56,094 nt of DNA from Streptosporangiales bacterium (GTDB taxonomy: Bacteria > Actinomycetota > Actinomycetes > Streptosporangiales > WHST01), in contig WHTA01000033.1 in NCBI GenBank assembly GCA_009379825.1, positions 1 through 56,094 on the forward strand. Reading direction: 5' to 3'. The position numbers were made by a program, and so were the translations under genes. The notes below the pieces were generated by a model. The model had not been told where the DNA came from. It saw only the letters and a list, made by a program, of their open reading frames with translations, and did not search any database. This document shows, in pieces, positions 16,635 through 26,260 of this stretch (within the stretch, counting starts at the first letter, position 1; every line of letters starts with the position of its first letter).

Positions 16635-17891
16635 CTACTCGCGGATGTGACCGTCGCCGACGACCACCCACTTGGTGGACGTCAGCTCGGACAGGCCCAT
16701 CGGTCCCCTGGCGTGCAGCTTCTGCGTGGAGATGCCGATCTCCGCGCCGAAGCCGAACTCCTCACCGTCGGTGAAGCGGGTGGACGCGTTCACCATCACA
16801 GCCGCCGAGTCCACGGCGGCGACGAACCGCCTGGCCGCCGGCTGCGAGCCGGTGACGATCGCCTCCGTGTGGCCGCTGCCGTGCCTGCGGATGTGCGCCA
16901 CCGCCTGGTCGAGCGACGGCACGATCCCCACCGCGAGGTCGTAGGAGAGGTACTCGGTGTCCCAGTCCGTGTCGGTGGCTGGCACGACCGGTACGCCGGC
17001 CGTTGCCGCGTACGGGGCGACCGCGTCGTCCGCGTGCAGCGTCACGCCCGCGTCGTGCAGTGCCGGCAGCGCGGCCGGCAGGAACTCCGCCGCGACGTCC
17101 TCGTGCACGAGCAGCGTCTCCGCGGCGTTGCAGACGCTCGGCCGCTGCGCCTTCGCGTTGACGGCCAGCCGCACGGCCATCTCGACGTCGGCGGTGGCGT
17201 CCACGTACACGTGGCAGTTGCCCACGCCGGTCTCGATCACCGGCACCGTCGACTCGGTCACCACGGTGTCGATCAGCTCGGCGCCGCCGCGCGGGATCAG
17301 CACGTCGACGAGGCCGCGGGCGCGCATCAGGTCGTGCACGGCCGAGCGCTCCGCCGGCAGCAGCTGGACCGCGTCCGCGGGCAGGTTGGCCTTCTCCAGC
17401 GCCGCGCGCAGCGCCTCGACGAGCGCGCGGTTGGTGTCGTACGCCGACGACGAGCCGCGCAACAGCGCCGCGTTGCCGCTCTTCAGGCACAGCGCGGCGG
17501 CGTCGACCGTGACGTTCGGCCGGCCCTCGTAGATGATGCCGACCACGCCGAACGGCACCCGCACCTGCCGCAGCTCGAGCCCGTTCGCCAGCACGGAGCC
17601 GCGCACCACCTCGCCGACCGGGTCGGGCAGGCCGGCGACCTGCCGTACGGCGTCGGCGATCGCCGCCACCCGCGCGCGGTCGAGGGTGAGCCGGTCGACG
17701 ACGGTGTCGGTGACGCCGGCCTCCTTGGCCCGCTCGACGTCGGCGGCGTTGGCCGCGAGGATGCCTGGGAGGTGTTCGAGCAGGCTGTCCGCGACGAGGC
17801 ACATCGCCTCGTCCTTGACCGCTCTGGTCACCGGCGCCAGCTCGACGGCGGCCGCCCGGGACCTCCCGGCAATGGTGGACACGTCAGTCAT
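16635..17891 (-). CDS. proA: Glutamate-5-semialdehyde dehydrogenase
   Basis: The protein has 418 residues, full length for ProA. Conserved blocks are [59 protein letters not shown], and the catalytic Cys in [12 protein letters not shown]. It reduces glutamyl-5-phosphate to the semialdehyde in proline synthesis. It follows proB by 18 bp in the same transcript. Confidence 0.96.
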   Translation of the reverse strand: MTDVSTIAGRSRAAAVELAPVTRAVKDEAMCLVADSLLEHLPGILAANAADVERAKEAGVTDTVVDRLTLDRARVAAIADAVRQVAGLPDPVGEVVRGSVLANGLELRQVRVPFGVVGIIYEGRPNVTVDAAALCLKSGNAALLRGSSSAYDTNRALVEALRAALEKANLPADAVQLLPAERSAVHDLMRARGLVDVLIPRGGAELIDTVVTESTVPVIETGVGNCHVYVDATADVEMAVRLAVNAKAQRPSVCNAAETLLVHEDVAAEFLPAALPALHDAGVTLHADDAVAPYAATAGVPVVPATDTDWDTEYLSYDLAVGIVPSLDQAVAHIRRHGSGHTEAIVTGSQPAARRFVAAVDSAAVMVNASTRFTDGEEFGFGAEIGISTQKLHARGPMGLSELTSTKWVVVGDGHIRE

Positions 17892-17909
17892 GGGAACCTC
17901 CGAGCACAG

Positions 17910-19040
17910 TCAGCCATGGTCCGGTGCCTTCCGCAAGATGACGAGGCCGTCGCGGTGCACGACCTCGCGTTCGTACTCCGCGCCGAGCTCCCTGGCCAGC
18001 CAGCGGGTGGACCGGCCGAGCAGCGCAGGGAGCTCGTCGGCGGCGTAGTTCACCAGGCCGCGCGCGACCGGCACGCCGTCGCGGGTGCAGAGGTCCACCG
18101 GGTCGCCGGCGACGAAACCGCCCTCCACCGCCACCACGCCGGCCGGCAGCAGCGACGTACGCCGCTCCACGACCGCCGCGACCGCGCCGTCGTCGAGCAG
18201 CAGCTTGCCGCGGGGCTCGGTGGCGTGCCGCAGCCACAGCAGCCGGGTGGGCTGCCGGCGCCCGGTCACCGTGAAGTACGTGCCCACCCGCTCGCCGTCG
18301 AGGGCTGCACCGGCCCGTTCCGACGAGGTCAGCACGACGGGGATCCCTGCGGACGTGGCGATCGCGGCGGCCTCCACCTTGGTGGCCATCCCGCCGCTGC
18401 CCAGCCCGGAGGCGCTGCCGCGACCGGCCCGTACGTTGCGCAGCTCCGTCACCGACTTGACCGTCTCGATCGGCTTCGTGCCAGGGCGCCGCGGGTCGCC
18501 GTCGTAGAGGCTGTCCACGTCGGAGAGCAGGACGAGGGCGTCCGCGTGCACCAGGTGAGCGACGAGCGCCGCGAGCCGGTCGTTGTCGCCGAACTTGATC
18601 TCCTGCGTGGCGACCGTGTCGTTCTCGTTCACCACCGGCACCGTGCCGAGGTCGAGCAGCCGGGCGAACGCGCGGTGCGCGTTGCGGTAGTGCTGCCTGC
18701 GGGTGACGTCGTCGACGGTCAGCAGCACCTGGCCGACGCGCAGGCCGAACCGCTCGAACTCGGCGGTGTAGCGCGCCAGCAGCAGCCCCTGCCCGACGCT
18801 CGCCGCCGCCTGCTGGGTCGCGAGGTCCCGTGGGCGCCTGGTCAGGCGCAGCGGGGCAAGGCCCGCGGCGATCGCGCCCGACGAGACCAGCACCACCTCC
18901 GTCCCGGCCATCCGGTGCTTCGCGAGCACCTCCACGAGCCCGGCCAACCTGGCCTGGTCGAGACCGCCGTCCTTGGTGGTCAGCGACGACGAGCCGACCT
19001 TCACCACCAGGCGGTTCGCCTGGGCGACGTCGTCCCTCAT
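17910..19040 (-). CDS. proB: Glutamate 5-kinase
   Basis: The protein has 376 residues. The amino-acid kinase domain begins [15 protein letters not shown], with [33 protein letters not shown] and [16 protein letters not shown] domain fills the last 90 residues (GKLLLDDGA ... [12 protein letters not shown]). It makes glutamyl-5-phosphate, usually under proline feedback. ATG 19040 overlaps the obgE stop (ATGA), so the two are coupled. Confidence 0.96.
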   Translation of the reverse strand: MRDDVAQANRLVVKVGSSSLTTKDGGLDQARLAGLVEVLAKHRMAGTEVVLVSSGAIAAGLAPLRLTRRPRDLATQQAAASVGQGLLLARYTAEFERFGLRVGQVLLTVDDVTRRQHYRNAHRAFARLLDLGTVPVVNENDTVATQEIKFGDNDRLAALVAHLVHADALVLLSDVDSLYDGDPRRPGTKPIETVKSVTELRNVRAGRGSASGLGSGGMATKVEAAAIATSAGIPVVLTSSERAGAALDGERVGTYFTVTGRRQPTRLLWLRHATEPRGKLLLDDGAVAAVVERRTSLLPAGVVAVEGGFVAGDPVDLCTRDGVPVARGLVNYAADELPALLGRSTRWLARELGAEYEREVVHRDGLVILRKAPDHG

Positions 19041-20446
19041 CCGTCGTCCGCCCCGTCGTCGCGGGTACGCCGCCTGCGGCCGGGGTCGTCCAGCCGGACG
19101 TCGCTGCCGCGCGGCCCGCGGGCCTCCTCCAGCTCGGCGCCGAGCGTCGGCTCCCAGCCGAAGATCACCGCGTCGTCGCCGTCGCCGATGCGTACGTCGC
19201 AGCCGGGCGTGGCGCCGGCCTCCATCAGCGCGGTCTCTACGCCGAGCCTGGCCAGCCGGTCGGCGAGGTAGCCGACCGCCTCGTCGTTGCCGAAGTCGGT
19301 CTGCCGCACCCACCGCTCCGGCTGCACACCGCGAACGACGAACATGTCCGGTTCCTCGGTGACGGTGAACGGCGCCTCGCCGATCGCGCGCGGCCGCAGC
19401 ACCGTCCTGGTCGGCTGCGGGGCCGGCAGGCTGGCGCGCGCCTCCTTCACCAGCTCGGCCATCGCGAAGGACAGCTCACGCAGCTGCTCGTGGCTCGCCG
19501 CCGACACCACGAACACCCGGTAGCCCCTGGCCTCCAGGTCCGGCCGGACGAACTCGGCCAGCTCCTTCGCCTCCGGCACGTCCGCCTTGTTCAGCGCGAC
19601 CAGCTTCGGCCGGTCGTTCAGCGCGATGCCGTCGGCGGCGTACGCGGCCAGCTCGGCCTCGATGACGTCCAGGTCGCTGAGCGGGTCGCGGCCCTGCTCG
19701 AGCGTGCCGCAGTCGATCACGTGCACCAGCGCGTGGCAGCGTTCCACGTGCCTGAGGAACTCCAGACCGAGCCCCTTGCCGCCGCTCGCGCCGGGGATCA
19801 GGCCTGGCACGTCCGCGACGGTGTAGCGGAAGCCGTCCGCGTCGACCACGCCGAGGTTCGGCACCAGGGTGGTGAACGGGTAGTCGGCGATCTTCGGCCG
19901 GGCCGCGGAAAGCGCGGCGACGAGCGACGACTTGCCGGCGTTCGGGAACCCGACAAGCGCGACGTCCGCGACGGTCTTCAGCTCGAGCACTACGTCCAGG
20001 CTCTCCCCCGGCTCGCCGAGCAGCGCGAACCCGGGCGCCTTGCGGCGCGGCGAGGCGAGCGCCGCGTTGCCGAGGCCGCCGCGGCCGCCCTTCGCCACCA
20101 CGAACCGGGTGCCGGCTCCGACCAGGTCGGCGAGCTGCTCGCCGTCCGCCGTGCTGACCACGGTGCCGTCGGGCACGGCGAGCACCACGTCGGTGCCGTC
20201 CGCGCCGAACCGGTTCGAGCCCTGGCCCGGCTTGCCGTTGGTCGCCTTGCGGTGCGGCCGGTGGTGGTAGTCGAGCAGCGTTGTGATGCCCGGGTCGACG
20301 ACCAGCACGACGTCGCCGCCGCGGCCGCCGTTACCGCCGTCCGGCCCGCCGAACGGCTTGAACTTCTCCCGGTGGATGGAGGCACAGCCATGCCCGCCGT
20401 TGCCGGCGGTGACGTGCGCCACCACCCGGTCGACGAAGCTGCTCAC
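19037..20446 (-). CDS. obgE: Obg-family GTPase
   Basis: The product has about 469 residues. The Gly-rich Obg fold ([28 protein letters not shown]) is followed by the G domain, with G1 [10 protein letters not shown]2 DYPFTTL, G3 DVPGLI and NKAD. A C-terminal OCT domain follows ([15 protein letters not shown]). It is a ribosome-assembly and stress GTPase. I prefer GTG 20446, which has GAAAGGA at proper spacing, over the ATG 18 bases upstream. It is separated from rpmA by a strong hairpin (20468-20502). Confidence 0.95.
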   Translation of the reverse strand: MSSFVDRVVAHVTAGNGGHGCASIHREKFKPFGGPDGGNGGRGGDVVLVVDPGITTLLDYHHRPHRKATNGKPGQGSNRFGADGTDVVLAVPDGTVVSTADGEQLADLVGAGTRFVVAKGGRGGLGNAALASPRRKAPGFALLGEPGESLDVVLELKTVADVALVGFPNAGKSSLVAALSAARPKIADYPFTTLVPNLGVVDADGFRYTVADVPGLIPGASGGKGLGLEFLRHVERCHALVHVIDCGTLEQGRDPLSDLDVIEAELAAYAADGIALNDRPKLVALNKADVPEAKELAEFVRPDLEARGYRVFVVSAASHEQLRELSFAMAELVKEARASLPAPQPTRTVLRPRAIGEAPFTVTEEPDMFVVRGVQPERWVRQTDFGNDEAVGYLADRLARLGVETALMEAGATPGCDVRIGDGDDAVIFGWEPTLGAELEEARGPRGSDVRLDDPGRRRRTRDDGADDG

Positions 20447-20467
20447 ATGGATCCTTTCGAACATGCG

Positions 20468-20502
20468 ACGAGGCGGGCCGGAATGCTTCCGACCCGCCTC
20501 GT
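20468..20502 (-). terminator. Strong hairpin between rpmA and obgE
   Basis: ACGAGGCGGG (20468-20477) pairs perfectly with CCCGCCTCGT (20493-20502), and an inner CGGAA/TTCCG extends the stem around a three-base loop. It sits between the rpmA stop (20529) and the obgE start. No U-tract follows, which is common for actinobacterial terminators. Because rplU-rpmA-obgE are conserved neighbours, I read it as a partial terminator or mRNA-processing point. Confidence 0.6.
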
Positions 20503-20528
20503 GGGAGCTGCCTGTGCGCGCGGCGGAT

Positions 20529-20789
20529 CTACTCCGCCGGTGGCGCGACGATGTTGACGGTGCGGCGACCCCGCCGGGTGCCGAACTCGACGCTGCCCGC
20601 GACCAGCGCGAACAACGTGTCGTCGTTGCCCCGGCCGACGCCGTCGCCCGGGTGGAACTTGGTGCCGCGCTGCCGCACGAGGATCTCGCCGGCGTTCACG
20701 GCCTGCCCGCCGAACCGCTTCACGCCGAGCCGCTTCGCGTTGGAGTCGCGACCGTTGCGGCTGGAGCTTGCGCCCTTCTTGTGTGCCAT
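20529..20789 (-). CDS. rpmA: 50S ribosomal protein L27
   Basis: The protein has 86 residues, starting [20 protein letters not shown], with [28 protein letters not shown] and [11 protein letters not shown]. The N-terminus reaches the peptidyl-transferase centre. There is no cleavable N-terminal extension of the Firmicutes type. It follows rplU by one base. Confidence 0.98.
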   Translation of the reverse strand: MAHKKGASSSRNGRDSNAKRLGVKRFGGQAVNAGEILVRQRGTKFHPGDGVGRGNDDTLFALVAGSVEFGTRRGRRTVNIVAPPAE

Positions 20790-20790
20790 G

Positions 20791-21105
20791 TCACTTCCCC
20801 GTCTCGATGCCGGTGACCTTGACCTTGGTCAGCGACTGCCGGTGGCCCTGCCTGCGCTTGTAGCCGGTCTTGTTGCGGTAGTGCATGATGCGGATCTTCG
20901 GGCCCCGCTCGTGCTCCACCACTTCACCGGTCACCTGCCACGAGGCGAGCTTGCTCTGCTCGGAGGTGACCTTGTCACCGTCGACGACGAGCACTGCGGG
21001 CAGGCTGACCTGCTCTCCCGGCTCCGCAGGTACGCGGTCGAGGGTGATCACGTCACCGACCGCCACCTTCTCCTGACGGCCGCCAGCACGGACGATCGCG
21101 TACAC
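20791..21105 (-). CDS. rplU: 50S ribosomal protein L21
   Basis: The protein has 104 residues. [27 protein letters not shown]-like VLVVDGDKV and the C-terminal signature [16 protein letters not shown] are diagnostic. GTG 21105 is chosen because GGAAGAGAG precedes it and the length matches the family; a longer frame to 21216 would be non-conserved. It heads the rplU-rpmA-obgE-proB-proA cluster. Confidence 0.97.
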   Translation of the reverse strand: MYAIVRAGGRQEKVAVGDVITLDRVPAEPGEQVSLPAVLVVDGDKVTSEQSKLASWQVTGEVVEHERGPKIRIMHYRNKTGYKRRQGHRQSLTKVKVTGIETGK

Positions 21106-21165
21106 CGCGAACTCTCTTCCTTGGTCGATCGAAAGATCATCGCCGACGTCGAGCACGTCGACGGT

Positions 21166-21198
21166 GGCCCGCAGCAGGCGGGCCGGTGATCCATAGTA
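21166..21198 (-). promoter_or_regulatory. rplU leader: -10-like TACTAT and hairpin
   Basis: On the minus strand TACTAT (21198-21193) could be the -10 element, with no clear -35. Downstream, GGCCCGC/GCGGGCC (21166-21184, five-base loop) forms a hairpin in an 80-base leader. Autogenous control is possible, but nothing here proves it. Confidence 0.3.
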
Positions 21199-21269
21199 GC
21201 GGGCCACCCCCACCACGGCGAATCGAGGGTCGTCGGCGGCGATCGCCGCTACCTGTCACAGGATACTGT

Positions 21270-21275
21270 TACCTT
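21270..21275 (+). promoter_or_regulatory. -10 hexamer TACCTT for leaderless GNAT mRNA
   Basis: TACCTT is followed by six bases and ATG 21282, without a ribosome binding site. The same arrangement is seen before the P450 and add genes. Confidence 0.45.
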
Positions 21276-21281
21276 CGGCGC

Positions 21282-21839
21282 ATGGCTGCCACCGGGGCCC
21301 CGCGGTTCACCTGGCGCCGCGTGGTGCCCGCCGACTTCCCACTGCTGGCGAAGTGGCTCGCCGAGCCGCACATCGCACGGTGGTGGAACCACGAGACCGC
21401 ACCGGACGCCGTCGAGCGCGACTTCGGCCCGACGGCGAGGGGTGAGGAGGCGTCCGAGGACCTGCTCGCCGTGGTCGACGGCCAGCCCGTCGGGCTCGTG
21501 CAGCGGTCCCGGCTGATCGACTACCCGCAGTACCTCGCCGACTTCGCCGGCATCGTCGAGGTGCCAGAAGGCACCGTGACCATCGACTACCTGCTCGCCG
21601 GCCCGGACCGCGTCGGCAAGGGACTGGGCAGCGCGATGATCGCCGCGATCGTCGCCCGCACCTGGCACGACTTCCCGACCGCCCCCGCGGTCCTGGTCGC
21701 GGTAGTCGCCGCCAACCGCGCGTCCTGGCGCGCCCTGGAGAAGGCCGGCGCCACCCGGGCAGGCACCGGCGACCTGGAGCCGGACAACCCCATAGACGAC
21801 CGCAAGCACTACGTCTACCGCTTCGACCGCCCGGCCTAG
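21282..21839 (+). CDS. GNAT acetyltransferase (AAC(6')-like)
   Basis: The protein has 185 residues. FTWRRVVPADFPLLAKWLAEPH and ARWWNHE at the N-terminus, IDYLLAGPDRVGKGLGSAMI (acetyl-CoA loop, R/Q-x-x-G-x-G/A type) and NRASWRALEKAGA are typical of the aminoglycoside 6'-N-acetyltransferase and IucB-like branch. It transfers acetyl to an amine. Antibiotic resistance cannot be claimed from this. It is convergent with rne, and a GACCGCC-GCGAT-GGCGGTC hairpin (21845-21863) just after its stop may end transcription. Confidence 0.85.
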   Translation: MAATGAPRFTWRRVVPADFPLLAKWLAEPHIARWWNHETAPDAVERDFGPTARGEEASEDLLAVVDGQPVGLVQRSRLIDYPQYLADFAGIVEVPEGTVTIDYLLAGPDRVGKGLGSAMIAAIVARTWHDFPTAPAVLVAVVAANRASWRALEKAGATRAGTGDLEPDNPIDDRKHYVYRFDRPA

Positions 21840-21895
21840 CCGGTGACCGCCGCGATGGCGGTCCCGGTCGCCCGCGGGCTAGCCGCTGGCCGCCG
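21837..21895. repeat. Degenerate copies of the rne 3' end
   Basis: Bases 21837-21861 match the rne terminal sequence 21989-22013 at 23 of 25 positions, including the stop codon trinucleotide TAG. Bases 21880-21895 (TAGCCGCTGGCCGCCG) match 21989-22004 exactly. Both copies lie downstream of the real rne stop, in the convergent gap with the acetyltransferase gene. The first copy shares its TAG with the acetyltransferase stop and also forms a terminator-like hairpin. Confidence 0.6.
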
Positions 21896-21987
21896 GGACC
21901 AGCCGACCGCGACCCAACCGCCGGCCAGCACAACCGGGCAACCCGGCTCGCCGCGGCTGCCGGCCGTCGCGGCCGGGTGACCGCAGG

Positions 21988-24756
21988 TTAGCCGCTGGCC
22001 GCCGCGATGGCGGCGATCTTCTCCGCGCTGTCGCGGTTCTTCTGCTGGTTCTGGTTCTGCTTCTTGCCCTTGCCGGACGAGCCGCCGCCCTGCTTGCCCT
22101 TGCCACGGCCGCCGCCACCACCGCCGCCGCTGCCGCTGCCGCTGCTGCGCTCGGGTTCCACCGGCTCCAGCGAGACGTGCAGGCCGCGGCCGTCACAGCA
22201 GTCACACGGCTTGCTGAACGCCTCCAGCAGGCCCTGGCCGATCCGCTTCCTGGTCATCTGCACCAGGCCGAGCGAGGTCACCTCGGCGACCTGGTGCCTG
22301 GTGCGGTCGCGGGCCAGGCACTCCACCAGCCGGCGCAGCACCAGGTCGCGGTTGCTCTCCAGCACCATGTCGATGAAGTCCACGACCACGATGCCGCCGA
22401 TGTCGCGCAGCCGCAGCTGCCGGACGATCTCCTCGGCCGCTTCCAGGTTGTTGCGGGTGACGGTCTCCTCGAGGTTGCCGCCCTGGCCGGTGAACTTCCC
22501 GGTGTTGACGTCGATGACGGTCATCGCCTCGGTGCGGTCGACCACCAGCGAGCCGCCGCTGGGCAGGAACACCTTCCGGTCGAGCGCCTTGGCCAGCTGC
22601 TCGTCGATGCGGTAGGCCGCGAACACGTCCTTGCTGTCCGTCCACCGCTCGACCCGGTCGGCGAGGTGTGGCGCGACGTGCTGGACGTACGGCTCGATCA
22701 TCTCCCAGGACTCTTCCCCGGCGACGACCAGCTTGCTGAAGTCCTCGTTGAACGCGTCCCTGATCACCCGGACGGTGAGGTCGGGCTCCTCGTACAGCAG
22801 GGCGGGCGCGTTGGCGCTCTTCGCCTTCTGCTGGATGGTCTCCCACTGGGCGACCAACCGGCTCACGTCGCGGCCGAGCTCTTCCTCGCTCGCGCCCTCG
22901 GCCGCGGTACGGACGATGACGCCGCCTTCGTCCGGCAGCGCCTGCTTGAGCACCTGCTTCAGCCGGTCGCGCTCCTTGTCCGGCAGCTTCCGGCTGATCC
23001 CCGCGGTGCTGCCTTCTGGCGAGTAGACCAAGTAGCGGCCCGGCAGCCCGATCTGCGAGGTGAGCCGGGCGCCCTTCTGCCCGACCGGCCCCTTCGTGAC
23101 CTGGACGAGCACGGACTGCCCGGACTTGAGCACCGACTCGATGCGCTTGGGCTGGTTGCCCAGCTCGACCCCGGCGAAGTTGACCTCACCGGCGTAGAGC
23201 ACCGCGTTGCGGCCGCGGCCGATGTCGATGAACGCGGCCTCCATGCTGGGCAGCACGTTCTGCACCCGGCCGAGGTACACGTTGCCGACGTACGACTGCG
23301 CCGCGCCGCGCTCCACGTAGTGCTCGACGAGCACGCCGTCCTCGCAGATGGCGATCTGCGTACGGTCCTCGACCTGCCGCACGACCATCACCCGGTCGAC
23401 GGCCTCGCGCCTGGCCAGGAACTCGGACTCGCTGAGCACCGGCGCGCGGCGACGCCCCGGGTCGCGGCCGTCGCGCCTGCGCTGCCGCTTCGCCTCCAGC
23501 CTGGTCGAACCCTTGAGGGCGGTGACCTCGTCGCCGGGGTTCTGCTCGCGGGGTTGTCTGACCTTGACCACGGTGTTCGGCGGGTCGTCCGGGCTCGGGG
23601 CGGCTTCGCCGCCGCCGCCGCTTGACCGCCTGCGCCGACGCCTGCGACGGCGGCTGGAACGGCTCTCGTCCTGGTCGCCGCCACCGTCCTCGGCGGCGGT
23701 CTCGGACTCGCCGTCGGTGCCGTCGGCCTCGTCGTCGGTGTCGTCGTCGCTGTCGTCGTCGCTGTCGTCGTCCTGGCCGGCAGTCTCCCGCTGGCCGGTG
23801 CGGCGCCGACGGCCACGGCCGCCGCGGCGGCGCCGGCGGCGTGGCCGGTCCTCGTCGTCGTCGGCCTCGCCATCGGCGTCGTCGGCGTCGTCGGCCTCGG
23901 TTGCCTCGGTTACCGACGCGGTGTCGGGCTCGGCCTCGTCGGCCTCGTCACCTGCATCGGGGACGTCGTCCTCGCGCGCTGCCGGCGGGTCCACCGGCCG
24001 CGGCGGCAGGAACACCGCCGTACGCGGGTCCTCCGCGGGCTCCGGAGGTCCCGGCGGGCGGCTGGCACTCCCCCGCCGAACGCGACTACCGGCCGCCGGC
24101 TCCGCTTCCGCGGCCGCCGCCTCGTCGGCCGCGTCCGTCTTGGCACCGCTGCGGCCCGCCTGGGCACCGCGGCGACGCGACCTGGTTGCCGGCTCGCCCG
24201 AGTCCGACGCCTTCGCCTGAGCACCACGGCGGCCCGATCGGGCCCCCGCCGACTCATCCGAGGCCGAGCTGGTCACGGCCGGCTCGTCCGCGGCTGACGT
24301 GCTCGGTTGAGCACCGTTGCCGCCCGAGGTGGCCGCCGCCAACTCGTCCACGTCTGCTGCCTTCGCCCGAGCACCACGGCGGCCCGATCGGGCCCCCGCC
24401 GACTCGTCCGCGGCTGACGTGCTCGGTTGAGCACCGTTGCCGCCCGCCGCCGGCGTACCTGCTTCGGCGTGGCTGGGGTCCGAGCTCGCCGTCGGCGCCT
24501 CCGGCTGGTCGCCGGTCTGGTCCGACATGGCTGCCGCCGCGGGGTCACCGTCCGGTGGGGCGGCGGCTGCCTTCTTCGTCGCCCGCTTCCTGGCGGTCTT
24601 CTTGGCCGTCTTCTTCGCCACGGCCCGCTCGGCGGTCTTCTTCGCAGCGGGCGCCTGCTCGGCGGTGTCCTGCTCGGTTACCCCGTCTGCGCTGTTGACC
24701 TCCGCCGGTTGACCAACGACATCGTTGTCTCCACCCGGCGCATCGTCTTCGAGCAT
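21988..24756 (-). CDS. rne: Ribonuclease E/G family protein
   Basis: The protein has 922 residues. The first 400 are disordered and charged, with Lys/Ala-rich KKTAKKTARKRATKKAAAA, acidic runs and Arg-rich runs, as in actinobacterial RNase E. The catalytic half has the S1 and RNase H-like domains with AAFIDIGRGRNAVLYAGEVNF, catalytic Asp in TVIDVNTGKF, and IGGIVVVDFIDM. CDCCDGRG corresponds to the zinc-link and tail region. It cleaves single-stranded RNA in mRNA turnover and rRNA maturation. Within the disordered part, bases 24219-24324 and 24369-24446 are near-identical tandem copies, the second lacking about 30 bases. Confidence 0.95.
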   Translation of the reverse strand: MLEDDAPGGDNDVVGQPAEVNSADGVTEQDTAEQAPAAKKTAERAVAKKTAKKTARKRATKKAAAAPPDGDPAAAAMSDQTGDQPEAPTASSDPSHAEAGTPAAGGNGAQPSTSAADESAGARSGRRGARAKAADVDELAAATSGGNGAQPSTSAADEPAVTSSASDESAGARSGRRGAQAKASDSGEPATRSRRRGAQAGRSGAKTDAADEAAAAEAEPAAGSRVRRGSASRPPGPPEPAEDPRTAVFLPPRPVDPPAAREDDVPDAGDEADEAEPDTASVTEATEADDADDADGEADDDEDRPRRRRRRGGRGRRRRTGQRETAGQDDDSDDDSDDDTDDEADGTDGESETAAEDGGGDQDESRSSRRRRRRRRRSSGGGGEAAPSPDDPPNTVVKVRQPREQNPGDEVTALKGSTRLEAKRQRRRDGRDPGRRRAPVLSESEFLARREAVDRVMVVRQVEDRTQIAICEDGVLVEHYVERGAAQSYVGNVYLGRVQNVLPSMEAAFIDIGRGRNAVLYAGEVNFAGVELGNQPKRIESVLKSGQSVLVQVTKGPVGQKGARLTSQIGLPGRYLVYSPEGSTAGISRKLPDKERDRLKQVLKQALPDEGGVIVRTAAEGASEEELGRDVSRLVAQWETIQQKAKSANAPALLYEEPDLTVRVIRDAFNEDFSKLVVAGEESWEMIEPYVQHVAPHLADRVERWTDSKDVFAAYRIDEQLAKALDRKVFLPSGGSLVVDRTEAMTVIDVNTGKFTGQGGNLEETVTRNNLEAAEEIVRQLRLRDIGGIVVVDFIDMVLESNRDLVLRRLVECLARDRTRHQVAEVTSLGLVQMTRKRIGQGLLEAFSKPCDCCDGRGLHVSLEPVEPERSSGSGSGGGGGGGRGKGKQGGGSSGKGKKQNQNQQKNRDSAEKIAAIAAASG

Positions 24757-24878
24757 GCTGTTGTCTCCCTGTGGCCCCCTCGTCGCGTCTTCCGCGCCGG
24801 ATCGGGGACCGCCTCGTAGTTCTCATCACGAGCAGTCGCCCGCGATGAAGCGTTTCCCGGCTCGTCCCACAGCCGCGA

Positions 24879-25655
24879 TCATTCCTCGCGGAGCGCCCCA
24901 AGCGCTGGGGCGAACGGGTCGAGCACCTCACCGGTCTCCGAGACCAGTGGCCCCTGCCTGAGTCGCGTCACCGCTGCGGGTGACGGCGACTGCAGACCGG
25001 CCACGGTACGGATACCGGTAAGCATGTCGTCAGGGCGGACGGCAGGTGTGCCGTGCCTGACCACTGCGTGCAGTATCGCACAAGGAAGGGGGTTGTCGTC
25101 GCCGGTACGCGCCGATCGGGTCGAGACCGTACAGCTGACGACCGCCCCACGCGCGTCGAACGTACGGATGCCCTTCTTCGTCCTGCGCTCGACTTCCACC
25201 TCGTCGCAGGCCAGGAAGGTCGCCACCGCGCGGCCCGCTTCCTCGGCCGTGACCTGCGAAAGTGTGATCTCCCACAACGACGCCTCGAGCAGCTCGGGCA
25301 GGCTCGGCTGCCCCGGCTCGACGGTCACCACGGTGACCACGTCCAAGCCGGCGGGTAGTGACTCGTCGAGTGCGCTGCGCAGGTTCGCCGGCTCCTGCCA
25401 GGCCGTCACCGCGAGCTCGAAGTACTCCGCCTCGCTGGCGGCTCCCGTCGGCGCCGCCCCCGCGTACGAGATCCGCGGGTGCGGGCTGAAGCCGGCGGAG
25501 AACGCCACCGGCACCGCGGCGCGGCGCAGTGCCCGCTCCAGGGCGCGCTGGAAGTCACGGTGACTGACGAACCGCAGCCGGTCGCGCTTGGCGTACTGCA
25601 CGCGCAGCCGCTGGACCGGTACGTCCGCATCTCGATCGGGTTGTGGCCTGGCCAT
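24879..25655 (-). CDS. TIGR03936-type radical-SAM-associated protein (DUF2344)
   Basis: The protein has 258 residues. The family signature VQYAKRDRLRFVSHRDFQRALERALRR and FSAGFSPHPRISYA is clear. It is normally encoded next to, or fused with, the TIGR03960 radical SAM protein. Here that partner lies 0.6 kb away at 26261-28183 on the same strand, with a Nudix gene on the opposite strand between them. The biochemical role is unknown, and the conserved pairing implies a shared RNA or cofactor modification. Confidence 0.85.
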   Translation of the reverse strand: MARPQPDRDADVPVQRLRVQYAKRDRLRFVSHRDFQRALERALRRAAVPVAFSAGFSPHPRISYAGAAPTGAASEAEYFELAVTAWQEPANLRSALDESLPAGLDVVTVVTVEPGQPSLPELLEASLWEITLSQVTAEEAGRAVATFLACDEVEVERRTKKGIRTFDARGAVVSCTVSTRSARTGDDNPLPCAILHAVVRHGTPAVRPDDMLTGIRTVAGLQSPSPAAVTRLRQGPLVSETGEVLDPFAPALGALREE

Positions 25656-25715
25656 CGCACTGTCGACCTTACGCCACGGTCAGCGCGCCTCCTCAGCTAC
25701 CGGACCCGCGCGACT

Positions 25716-25721
25716 TATGGT
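25716..25721 (+). promoter_or_regulatory. -10 hexamer TATGGT for leaderless Nudix mRNA
   Basis: TATGGT is followed by six bases and the GTG start at 25728. There is no ribosome binding site. Confidence 0.4.
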
Positions 25722-25727
25722 GCTGGT

Positions 25728-26246
25728 GTGACTGTTGGGGTAGATGTTGTCGCACCTTCCTGTACGTGGCGCGCGTCGCTCGTACCTGCGCATCTGCCCG
25801 TCGCGAGTGTCTACGGGTTCTTGCTGGACACCACGGGACGGTGCCTGATCCAGGTGTACGCGGACGGGTCGACGGGGCTGCCGGGCGGCGTGCCGAACCC
25901 GGGTGACGTCGACCAGTTCGCCACCCTGCGCCGCGAGGCGTGGGAGGAGAACCAGGTCGTCGTCACCGAGGTGGGGCACCTCGGCTACCAGGAGATCTGT
26001 CCGGCCGGCGCCCCTGCGTACGCGCTGGTGGCGCTGGTGGGACGGATCTGCCGGTTCGAGGCGCGCCGCCCGGACCCGAACGGCGGTGAGACGTATCACA
26101 GGTACCTGGCGCCGCTCGCCGACGTCCGGACGCTGCTGGGCGCCGGCATGCCACCGGACGCGCCCACGGCCGCGGCCAAGACCGCGGACCGGCTGTGGCG
26201 GCTACCGGTGCACAAGACCACCACCCCTGCGGACTACGCCGACTGA
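25728..26246 (+). CDS. Nudix hydrolase domain protein
   Basis: The protein has 172 residues. The Nudix box is near-canonical: GLPGGVPNPGD, then LRREAWEENQVV, where REAWEE carries the metal-binding acids but the upstream Glu of GX5E is Asp. ASVYGFLLDTTGRCLIQVYAD is the first strand pair. It sits alone on the plus strand between two minus-strand genes that normally adjoin, so it is probably a later insertion. The substrate is unknown. Confidence 0.8.
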   Translation: MTVGVDVVAPSCTWRASLVPAHLPVASVYGFLLDTTGRCLIQVYADGSTGLPGGVPNPGDVDQFATLRREAWEENQVVVTEVGHLGYQEICPAGAPAYALVALVGRICRFEARRPDPNGGETYHRYLAPLADVRTLLGAGMPPDAPTAAAKTADRLWRLPVHKTTTPADYAD

Positions 26247-26260
26247 CGCCGCGCCGCAGG

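Noticed and set aside
21282-21839. Calling the GNAT protein an aminoglycoside resistance enzyme
   Set aside because: The fold resembles AAC(6')-type proteins, but the family includes siderophore and other acyltransferases, and nothing nearby supports resistance.
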